Part shown: one piece after another, positions 22,640-31,124 of the stretch
Layout: each line of letters opens with the position of its first letter
Position numbering within the stretch: position 1 is the first letter of the stretch
Assembly: GCF_042453785.1 (NCBI RefSeq)
Contig: NC_091671.1
Location: 32,999,001 to 33,063,000 of the forward strand
Direction: 5' to 3'
Length of the DNA stretch: 64,000 nucleotides
From: Malus domestica
Taxonomy: Eukaryota; Streptophyta; Magnoliopsida; Rosales; Rosaceae
Position numbers and translations under genes: made by a program
Notes under the pieces: model-generated
Told to the model about the DNA's origin: nothing
The model's database searches: none
What the model saw: only the letters and a program-made list of their open reading frames with translations

Positions 22640-23100
22640 GTGGTCATGTTTAAGTTTGAGATCAAGCCTTGACAGCCTTTAAAGAAATTACAAGTCCGAT
22701 TCAAGATCAAGTGTCCATCACCCTTGAATCAAATCCAACTCAAGATTAAGTCTGTGGAAAGTCCCTTGGAGGAAACCAGAAAATCCTCTAACCCAGTTCA
22801 AGAATAAGCCTGTGGAAAGTCAACAATTGGAGGAAACCAGAAAATCCTCCGAACCAGTTCAAGATCAAAGCTGTGGAAAGTCAATAAGCGCAACAAAATA
22901 CGTGCCGATTCACCCATTACCAAAGCAAAAGATCATCTACCACATGAAGCTCATTGTGGTCCAATTTCAACCTTCAAGATCAAGCCTCAACGGTCTTTGA
23001 AGAAATTTCAAACAAAGTTCAAGATCAAGCCCCAACGGCCCTTGAAGAAATCACCAACCCAGTTCAAGATCAAGCCTCAACGGCCCTTGGATCAACATCT
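22640..23100. repeat. Repeated GATCAAGCC-ACGGCC motif before the 3' LTR
   Basis: Degenerate copies of TTCAAGATCAAGCCTCAACG followed by GCCCTTGAAGAAAT recur about every 30-60 bp. The same motif is present three times in each LTR (about 7540, 7580, 7643 in the 5' LTR). It therefore spans internal and LTR sequence. Confidence 0.75.
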
Positions 23101-23159
23101 GCAGTAAGGGACTTCAAAACGCATCTTCTACACGTGACAAGCACATGTATACGACGCGC

Positions 23160-23176
23160 CTTGAAGTGGGGGCATT
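23160..23176 (+). other. Polypurine tract of the Tat element
   Basis: TTGAAGTGGGGGCATT sits directly before the 3' LTR, at the expected place for plus-strand priming. Confidence 0.75.
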
Positions 23177-23816
23177 TGTAGACATCGAAATTTTGGTAAA
23201 ATAAATGTTGATCAATAATTAAAATTTCAATGTTTATGTGTCACATAAATTTTACACATAGCCTGTGACTAAACGAAAAATCAAAATAAATCGGAAAAGT
23301 CATCAAACAGGACACGTGTCAACACCTGGCAGAAATGATTTATATCATCTAATTATTTAAATCCAAAAAATCAAGTTTTGGAATTCTATAAATAGGAGGC
23401 CAAGGCATTCATTTTGGGACACCAATTCATAACCAATTCACCTCATACCACAACCTTGAAGCTTTGAAACTCAAAAGCTCCCAAGCAAATCCCGAAGGAT
23501 CAAGAGAGCTCTCTTCGTTCTTCGTCAAATCCTCATTCAAAATCAAGCCCCAACGGCCCTTGAAGAACTTCCGCTGATTCAAGATCAAGCCCCGACGGCC
23601 CTTTGGATCCACGACGTCAACAAATCTGCACAACTGTTTATCCCAAGATCAAGCCCCGACGGCCCTTTGGACCAACAACATCAAATCCACCCATTGCAAA
23701 GATAGAATCAGAGGCTAAATTTGTAAAAAAGATTGTAACCCCTAAATCATCAATACAAATATTATTTTGTACATGTGTTTCTTGTCTCGTTCATCGCAGG
23801 AATTTCCGTGTTTACA
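23177..23816 (+). repeat. 3' LTR of the Tat element
   Basis: 640 bp, beginning TGTAGACATCGAAATTTTGG and ending GTGTTTACA, followed by the right target duplication CTAAT (23817-23821). Ten single-base differences from the 5' LTR and no indels. Confidence 0.95.
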
Positions 23817-24208
23817 CTAATATAAGCGTATACAAACATAATTATATTTTACAAAAATATTTTCAAACGAGTTCTTTATGGTAAGTCATTCAAGAGAACG
23901 TCATTTAAACCACCACTCACAATGCATGTACCAATGCAAGCATGGGAATACTAAAGAGCAAAGCGGAATTCATTTCCTAGCATGTGCTTACCAAGGCGAA
24001 CCAATGAGTATCGTTGCAATAAACACAAGGCCGCCTATTCATATGACCCATGCATCATCGACCTACGTACCCACACCAGACACAATGTTATTTACCCTCC
24101 CAAATAATCTCTTGCTATACCAATTACTACAAAGAGAAACACCTAAGCTTGAGCTAAGCTCTACAGCTGAGAAGCAACACCGTGCTCCACCGCCCGTTAC
24201 CAATCGAA

Positions 24209-24776
24209 ATGGATCCCGCCGTCTGGGGCAACTTGAACCACTTATTTCAGGGTGAGGATGCCTGGGCCAAGATGGTCCGGTTGGGCACCAGGATCGTAAA
24301 ACACGCAACTGAGGAGGGCCGTAATTGTATTCCAGGTTTTACTTCCTCATCGCACTCTTCGTATCTATATATTTGTTACACCAGCATCAGTATAGTAATG
24401 CATGAATACGGAATTTGTTACTCTAGTCTGTAGTCGCGGTTGCTTTTCTACTGATTTTGCAAGTGGACGTGTAGGTTACAAAATTGTTGCGAGATCACTC
24501 GGCGACCTAAACGGATCTGATGAAACAGAAGTGGACGTGAAGGCACTGCGGGCGGATGTACGCCGGTTGGAGAAAGAGTTCAACGAATACAAGAAGGAAG
24601 TAGATGAGCTACAAGTGGAAGTGAAGGCATTGGCTGCTGATCAACTCAGATTGGAGAAACAACTCTGCGAGTGTAGGATAAATAAGGCAAGTGCGGATTT
24701 AAATATCAGGTCTTGCTTGCTCTATGTAATTGGTTTTTCTCTCTGCTTCTGCATCTCTTTTGCTTGGGGTGCCTAG
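24209..24776 (+). CDS. Small coiled-coil protein with C-terminal membrane anchor (2 exons)
   Basis: Proposed exons are 24209-24335 and 24475-24776. The donor is CCAG|GTTTTA and the acceptor GTGTAG|GTTACA, and the frame is kept to give 142 aa. Residues 1-43 start MDPAVWGNLNHLFQGEDAW. A highly charged coiled coil follows (about 60-110; VKALRADVRRLEKEFNEYKK, then LRLEKQLCEC). The C-terminus is a hydrophobic helix (LLYVIGFSLCFCISFAW) ending four residues later. That layout predicts a tail-anchored membrane protein facing the cytosol. I do not recognise a family. The intron/exon 2 part is duplicated in decayed form at 26115-26400. The gene model is inference from splice sites and frame. Confidence 0.55.
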
Positions 24777-24909
24777 ACTTCGAGATTTGATCATATGTGC
24801 TGATGTAGTAGTTTAAGTTGTATTTTGTATTGTTTAATCCCTTGGCATTTTCCATGTTTGTAAATTGATGGAACGATGAACCTGCCAAATTCTGTTAAAC
24901 TTTGAGATT

Positions 24910-25030
24910 GGCTTTCATATTGTCTCAATGATTAGAATCTTCCTCTTCAACTCACTACATTTCGAGTTTAAACCTTTTCCTTTCCCCTAACGTAAATAAA
25001 GTAGTAATATCGCTTGTACTAAAATAAAAA
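24910..25030 (+). mobile_element. SINE-like 3' fragment
   Basis: CTTCCTCTTCAACTCACTAC and AGTAGTAATATCGCTTGTAC near an A-rich end match the tail at 3240-3345. It lies just after the coiled-coil gene. Box B is degenerate (GAGTTTAAACC). Confidence 0.5.
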
Positions 25031-25880
25031 GTCGCATTCCATCCATCCGAGAGAAACTTATGTAGCATTATCCCTGCCATGTGATAGTATTGACCGTAAA
25101 AAACAGTCTAGTTAAAAGAGTGCGTTGTGATGAAGTCTACTGAAATAGATTGGACCTGAATATTTCCCTCCAAATTGTCGACTTCGTTTGATTTTCTAAA
25201 ATATATAGCAGTTAGCTTGTCTTTGTCAACACCTTCTACTCTTAGTTCTTCCTCTTCTCATTGTCAACACCTTCTACTCTTAGTTCTTCCTCTTCTCATT
25301 GCCCATATGCACACAAATTATTTTTTCACATCATTTTTCTACTCCTTGTACACTCTTCCTTTTTCAAACGGATGGAGGTTAGTATTTTAGTGTTCAGAAG
25401 GTAGAAAAAGGTACAAAATGTGGCAAGCAGCAGTTTTGCAAAGTAATTTCCTTGGACCTTGTCGCGCCAATTCATTTGTCCCAACCCTCTAATTTTTGCA
25501 ACTTTACATCTTCTTACATGTATTACTTATTTATGGATGGCCATTTCCAGTATTGCCCCAATTGGACATCTTATGTCGGGATACGGGTCAAATAATAAAT
25601 ATTCCTTTTTAGGCAGTCTAGGAGTCCATTTATACATAATGGTAAAGAGGCCCCTCTATGACCTTGCGGCGCTTGATAAGCATTTCGTTTTTTGTTTTTC
25701 ATTTGAATTGTTTGTGCTCGAGATAGAAGGATATGATCACATGAGTGGAAAATATGGAAGAAAAACAGTGAAGGGAGGGTAGTGGGAGAAATGTATGAAA
25801 CAAAAACTTGAAAGTGAAACCAACTAAAGTTTGTTTCCAGTTTTTGGTTTTCATTTTTGTGTACCATTACATTAACATTT
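25031..25880. other. Non-coding stretch with a 45 bp tandem duplication
   Basis: TTGTCAACACCTTCTACTCT plus TAGTTCTTCCTCTTCTCA occurs twice (about 25219-25258 and 25260-25298). Nothing else was recognised; open frames are short and compositionally biased. Confidence 0.6.
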
Positions 25881-25990
25881 TGTTGAGAGTTGTCCCACAT
25901 CGGTGAGGGACAAGGTTTGCTACGTGTTTATATGGTCTTGGGCTACTCTATATTGTCAATTGGTTTTATGGTGGAATCTCAATTTCATCA
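25881..25990 (+). promoter_or_regulatory. USE-like plus TATA motif in a repeat-like context
   Basis: GTCCCACATCG (25892-25902) and TTTATAT (25927-25933) have the same 24 nt gap as the 7SL promoter at 5343. The following sequence matches no small RNA I know. The start TGTTGAGAGTTGTCCCACAT also resembles the left end of small plant LTR elements, so this may be an LTR fragment and not a functional promoter. Confidence 0.35.
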
Positions 25991-26114
25991 CATTTCTTCC
26001 ACGTCTCCTGCGTCATCCTTCCTCCATCCTTCTTCGTCCTTCCTCCACCTGTAAATATGTTGCTCAAACTTTATAAAGTCTGGGTTCCATGAGTTTCCAA
26101 AGTGTTGGTGTCAT

Positions 26115-26400
26115 GCATTGATGCGGAGTTTGTTACAAGCCTAGCCGGCATTTGTTTTCTACCAACTTTTAGGTGGATTGTAGGTTACAAAATTCTTTCC
26201 AAATCACTTCGCGACGTTAAAGAGTCCGATAATCAAACTTCTCAAAAGGAGTCTGATAAATAAAAAGTGCATTTGAAGGCGGTACAGGCTGATCTAGACG
26301 GATTGAAGAAGGAATTCGTCCGAAACAAATCTTATGTGAGGGTGTTCGTGTCATATGGCAATGTTGAAAGGTTGTTATTGAGGTTAAAAAAAAAAAAAAA
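26115..26400 (+). pseudogene. Decayed second copy of the coiled-coil gene (intron and exon 2)
   Basis: ATGCGGAGTTTGTTACAAGC through TTGTAGGTTACAAAATTCTT parallels 24402-24495. The coiled-coil exon is then recognisable (GTGCATTTGAAGGCGGTACA against GTGGACGTGAAGGCACTGCG), but stops and frameshifts break it and no membrane segment remains. It ends in an A-run at 26387-26404. The duplication is local, about 1.7 kb downstream of the parent. Confidence 0.65.
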
Positions 26401-26404
26401 AAAA

Positions 26405-29240
26405 GTGTTTCCTTAATTCAAGGAAACTGGGCATGTGAGTGGCAAACAAATCAATGATACAGATTATTTTAAGGAAATCTACACCATCCATTGTAAAATA
26501 AAAATAAGTTTTAATTTTATAATGGGAAATAGTTCCTCCATTTCCCTGGATGTTCAAAAGAAGTTGGTGAAAACTACCCACTTTCACCATACTTTTCACC
26601 CCACGTTGCCTGCAAACTCAAAGTTCTTCAAAGTCTATAAATAGGACGTAAAACACAGGGGAGAGGGATGGCAAAAGCATACAGAAGAGAGGAAAAAAAC
26701 GCTGCAAGAATTGTGGGGCACAGAGAGAACAAACAGGAAGAGGAACAGAAGAATACAGAGGAGGGGTGGACGACAAAAAGAAAGGCAAGGACTCAAAAGG
26801 TATAAATTTTTTTTTTTGGGTTAATCTTTCCTTTGTATTTCGTTGATATTTCCTTCCTTTGTAGAAAAAGAAGCACTTTGCTTCTTCATCCTCTCCCATT
26901 CCACGAAGCAAAAATGGAGGTGGAGACTCTAAAAAAGCAACCCCAAATCCTTTCCCTAACTCTCACCCTCTTTCGGAGATCACCAAACACACAAAGTCAA
27001 ATATCCCAGGGGAAGAAAAGGAACCCAACAGTGCTGGTCTACCATGCCCAACAATAATGTGGAGGTTCACCGACGGCGCACAGGAAAGAAGCCAACAAGG
27101 CAGCAACAACAATGAACATACTAGTAGCGGCCACAGCTGACCTCCCCAGGGACCAGATAACCGCAGCTTGAAAAGCTCCGATGCCTCCTCGCTCCTCCCG
27201 TAGCAGCGCCGCCAGCCGCAAGAAGCAGCAACCATCATTGCCGCTGTCAATTCCTACAACCGCAAAGGTCGCCGATAAAAGCCCAGCCACGAATAGTGGC
27301 AATGGCAAGCCGATTTCCCTAGAGTCCAGATCGCAGAGACGACCTACAACAACCGCTGCCGTCAACTCCGTGAATTTCTTGTGGGTGGTTTAAACCACCC
27401 CGTGAAGTTCCAACCAAGTCTAAGTGATCCGCTCCCCACTGCTCCGTTTTAGGAGTTCATTGGGAAATTTCGAATCAAGAACAGAGGAATACGACTTGAA
27501 GAATTTGGCGGTTGCTGTTGCTCCATTTTAGGAGCTCATTGGAAAACTTTGAATCAAGAGCAGAAGAATACGACTCAAAGAATTTGACGGTTGCTGGTGC
27601 TCCGTTTTAGGAGCTCATTGGGAAACTTCGAATCAAGAGCAGAGGAATACGACTCGAAGAATTTGGCGGTTGCTGCTTCTCCTTTTTAGGAGCTCATTGG
27701 GAAACGTCGAATCAAGAGCAGAGGAATACGACTTGAAGAATTTGGCATGTTGCTGCTGCTCCCTGCTTCAAAGAATTGACCAGAAATGAGGAAGAAGTCT
27801 TTCAAATGACTTGAATGTGGTCATCATTTTGATCAAATTTTGGGTCAAAAATATTAACCACAAGCATTGAAATAAAACTGACAGATGCTACAAGACAAAA
27901 GGAAAGAAATGAAATTTACCACATCTCTAAATAAATTGCTAAAAGATATTTGTTTCTCTGCCAACAACAATAAAATGACCATCGCCTCTGCCACCAACAA
28001 CAGCTATGCAAGGATGCTGCTCGGAGGTATGCAGCAACTTTACTTGACTAAATGACAAATGCAGCAAGACTATGGGTTCGAGATGAACCTCACTTGTAGA
28101 AGAAAACTAGCAGGCGTTAATCTAATGTTCTCATGTACAAAATTAACATGGGATACAAGAGTTCCACCCAAAACCTTTTGTGCTAGGAATTCGAAAGATA
28201 AGAAAAAAATGGAGGTTGCAAAGTCTGCAAAGGAAAGCTACAGTAGAGAAGAAGAGAAGAATAGAAATAAATTTGTCTTCTAAACCATGCACGTGGTCAC
28301 TTAAAAAAAAAGGGCAGTCGTCTTCCATGCAAATTCAAGATATATGGAAAGCTAAAATATGGTTTTCCTTTCCAAACACCACCACTTGAAGCCCTATTTG
28401 GGACTTAGAAAATTCGAAGCCTTCAAATAGAAGAAGAAAAAAGCTTGCTGCAAAACAAAATCTCTCTAAGTTAAGTGGGAATGCTGCCCACGTGGAGAAC
28501 AAAGAAAAGCCATGGCTCCCCATCTAAATTCATATGGCTTTGCAAATGTAGAACCTATGAATTAGAGCCGAGGATGAGCAACAAATGGCAGGAGCCTAAT
28601 GGCGTCATGGAGACATATTGAGTCCAAGCAATCCAAAATAAAGGATTATGGAGATAACATCGACGACACCAAATTCGTGGATGTAAATCACTTCAAATGC
28701 CGTGGACTCAAACCATCTCAAAGCACAAAGCTCGATGAATTTGCCACCTCAAATTAGTGGACTCATGCTACATTGAAATCCCAAAGACACGAAGCCACAT
28801 CAAATCTCAAAATGGCACAAATTCGAGTCAAACTTCAAATGGTACGAAGCCGCGACAATACTCAAATGGCACAAAGCCACGTTATGCTCCAATGGCTCAA
28901 AGTCCTCGCCCGCACAAGCTAAAACTACACAAAGCATCAAACCCCAACCAATACATAAGGAACTACGAGTGACTTGATCCTTCAACAAGGGTTCGTAGGC
29001 AATCTAGGGCTCGACCTAGACGCAGTCGCAAAATCAAATAAACCCCAAAATCCCCAAGTTACGATTGATTTATATTGGAATAAAATGGTTTTTCCTTTTA
29101 ACGAATGATTGTAATTAATAGACGCATAGTCTAAAATGGTTCGAACTCAAATTAATAAAACCCTCTTCAGAAAAATGAACGAGGGTGAAATTGTGTCGAG
29201 TGAATTATTTGTTTACATATTGTGCACAATTTTTGCTCAA
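26405..29240. mobile_element. Decayed LTR-retroelement debris
   Basis: TCTATAAATAGGACG near 26634 resembles the LTR TATA region of the Tat element (TTCTATAAATAGGAGG). Further on are the 79 bp tandem array (27441-27756), a degenerate repeat around CAAATGGCACAAAGCCACG (28800-28900), and at 28971-29010 the motif pair GACTTGATCCTTCAACAAGG and TTCGTAGGCAATCT that follows pol in the element at 7175. No gag or pol domain was recognised, and the long GC-rich minus frames at 26963-27365 are not gene-like. Boundaries are uncertain. Confidence 0.5.
27441..27756. repeat. Tandem array, 4 x 79 bp
   Basis: Copies start at 27441, 27520, 27599 and 27678, each with CTCC(G/A/T)TTTTAGGAG(C/T)TCATTGG and AATCAAGA(G/A)CAGA(G/A)GAATACGA. 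The period is exactly 79 bp, so it cannot be a coding repeat. Confidence 0.95.
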
Positions 29241-29328
29241 CAGTTGTACTGTACATAATTGTTCTTGCCTTTTTTTTCAAGAAAAGGCTTAGCATTAGAT
29301 TGTAATTTTTAAAAACACTTGAACTTCA

Positions 29329-29714
29329 GACCATCTCCGAAGAAGATGTCAAATTTTAAACCTAAAATTTGAATTTGAAGGCTTACATTGCACTTTGGCA
29401 TCTTTTAAACTTTTGTTCTCAAATTGATATGTCAAATTTTAAACATAAAATAATAATTCATATGTATTTTCTTTGCATTGGGAATGAAAAGAAACAAAAG
29501 GATAATGCTTTAAACCAATAAAAAATTAATAAAGAGCATTTAATAATTAATTAAAAAAATCTGAAGGTACTGTCAAATTTGGCAGCAAGGGGAAGAGATG
29601 TCAATCCATATCATGCCACATCAGATTTGGCTTCTCGGTTGGAAAACATTAATGCTATCTTTTGTTACCGTTATTGCTGATTTGGACAATTTGATATCTC
29701 ATTTGGAGATGCTC
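29329..29714. mobile_element. MITE with imperfect 28 bp TIRs
   Basis: The left end GACCATCTCCGAAGAAGATG (then TCAAATTT) pairs with the reverse complement of the right end GAGCATCTCCAAATGAGATA (then TCAAATTG), with about 22 of 28 matching. The interior is AT-rich, about 386 bp, non-coding. GAGCATCTCCAA-type ends are common in plant MITEs. No clean target duplication was seen. Confidence 0.7.
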
Positions 29715-29841
29715 TTATAAAGACCTTATCCAAGATTTATAGTGCCATTTTATCCGGTTCTTTTAAAAGCATTCTTTGCTTCCCTTAGCACCAAGACCAG
29801 CAGATACTTTGCTTCAGTAACTCTATGCTTTTCAGGTCTCT

Positions 29842-29966
29842 TATAAAAGGCTTAACCTTTCAAGGCAATCCTTCGCACACATAAGTTACTTTTAATTTGC
29901 ACTGGTTTTCGGTTTCTTTTCACAGAGGACGCAACCATTACCGTATTTTAGCAGTCAGTGAAGCAG
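29842..29966 (+). promoter_or_regulatory. Putative promoter and 5' UTR exon of the CC-MDHAR gene
   Basis: TATAAAAGG at 29842-29850, a likely transcript start around 29875, and a donor AAGCAG|GTACGC at 29966/29967. The matching acceptor GATGTGCAG|GAAGCTATGG ends at 36004, seven bases before the start codon. The implied 5' UTR intron is about 6.0 kb, of which 5.5 kb is the copia insertion, so the ancestral intron was about 0.5 kb. This is inferred from splice signals and spacing only. Confidence 0.5.
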
Positions 29967-30410
29967 GTACGCTTTCTTTTCTGAAAATTATCGACTGCTA
30001 GTTTCTTATATGTTAAAAATTTCAGATAGTTTAGTTAATTAATCAGATAACAGTTAACAACTAATTTTAGATCAAAGCTAAACAACCAAGAGCTAGCCAT
30101 CGTAAACAGATACAATTACTGCTAGTTCCCCCCTCTTCAAATCAGAATCAGGAAGAGTATAATTTCGACAAAAATCTCGACAAATATCTGGAAAATCATG
30201 TGGAAATGAAAAAAGACAAAGGCTGGTGCTAATGAAGTTAATAGGACTTTCACTATAAGAGATTAAAACTCAAGACATAAATAGACGAAGATGTTGCTAG
30301 GACCTGTATATGATATGGTACAAAATGTTTAACCACAGTTTCGAAAACCAGATTAATGATCCTCTATATATCGAACTGCTTGTTGAAAAATATATGAATA
30401 GAGGTACCAT

Positions 30411-30415
30411 ATATT
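30411..30415. repeat. Left target-site duplication ATATT of the copia element
   Basis: ATATT abuts the 5' LTR start and is repeated at 35959-35963 directly after the 3' LTR. Confidence 0.93.
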
Positions 30416-31075
30416 TGTTGAATTATGGACAAACAAACAACTTTCGGCTATTAAAAAAAAAAGGAAAAGAAAAAGGGACAACATTATGATGTTTCTTCCT
30501 TGTTTTGGGGAAAAGAAAAGCACTTTGTCTAAAGTTTTCTTGGTCCATGGGAAGTCACGGGGTGACTTGAATGAATGGCTATGTTATGATAAGGAAGCTG
30601 CTGCCCTTTGTTTTTTTAAGTGAGCAGAAAATTGGTGAGCCGAAGAGAAGAGAGGGAGAGAAAGAAGGTACTGCTGCAGTACCATTTTGAGAGAAGGAGT
30701 TGTTGTTCCTTTCATTGGATAGTTCTCACTCCATCAAAGTGTTATTGTTGTAATAGCTTTGAGCTTTGTATAGAGAAGAAATTAATCACGATATTTCTTT
30801 CTCTATTTGTTTCTTTAGAGTGTGAGAGTTATTGGGTGTATTGGGTTATTTGGGTTGTGAGATTGCCAACACTTTGTAAACTCCCATTTGGTTGATAGTG
30901 GATTATTGGGTGAGCTCCTACTGCTTCGAGGACGTACTCTAGTTACACTGACTGTTGAGGAACCTCGTTAAAATCTTGGTGTCTTTAATATTTTGTTCTT
31001 GCATTTCATTTGATATATTTCCTGTGAGTTATCAAGAGTTGGTTCCAACGGGTTTGGTGCTATCTTAGCACAACA
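30416..31075 (+). repeat. 5' LTR of the copia element
   Basis: It begins TGTTGAATTATGGACAAAC and ends TCTTAGCACAACA. The short frame at 30620-30895, repeated in the 3' LTR, is a by-product and not a gene. Confidence 0.95.
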
Positions 31076-31077
31076 AT

Positions 31078-31091
31078 TGGTATCAGAGCAC
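31078..31091 (+). other. Primer binding site (initiator Met tRNA type)
   Basis: TGGTATCAGAGCAC two bases after the LTR; TGGTATCAGAGC is the classical complement to the plant initiator tRNA-Met 3' end. Confidence 0.93.
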
Positions 31092-31124
31092 TGGTTGCTC
31101 TTGGGTACTGTCTAGTTGCCAAAG

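Larger units (their letters stand above)
7175..23816 (+). mobile_element. Complete Ty3/gypsy Tat-type LTR retrotransposon, 16.6 kb
   Basis: Two 640 bp LTRs in direct orientation are flanked by a perfect CTAAT duplication. Internal order is PBS, gag, protease, RT, gypsy RNase H, second RNase H, integrase (all plus strand), then about 8 kb with two antisense genes and several tandem repeats, then a polypurine tract. The RNase H/second RNase H/integrase order and RT motifs such as VCVDFRDLNDACPKDDFPLP and YVDDVV place it in the Tat lineage. The LTRs differ at 10 of 640 positions, so the insertion is fairly recent. The gag-pol frame is nevertheless full of stops, so this copy cannot make its own proteins. 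Confidence 0.95.

Noticed and set aside
26963..27365. Overlapping minus frames with hydrophobic, Cys-rich products
   Set aside because: Composition follows local GC-rich sequence; both strands are open, no conserved motif, and the context is retroelement debris.
27441..27756. Possible CRISPR-like array (four regular repeats)
   Set aside because: The units are contiguous 79 bp repeats without unique spacers, in a plant nuclear genome.
30620..30895. 91-codon frame, repeated identically at 35503-35778
   Set aside because: It lies wholly within both copia LTRs and has no domain.
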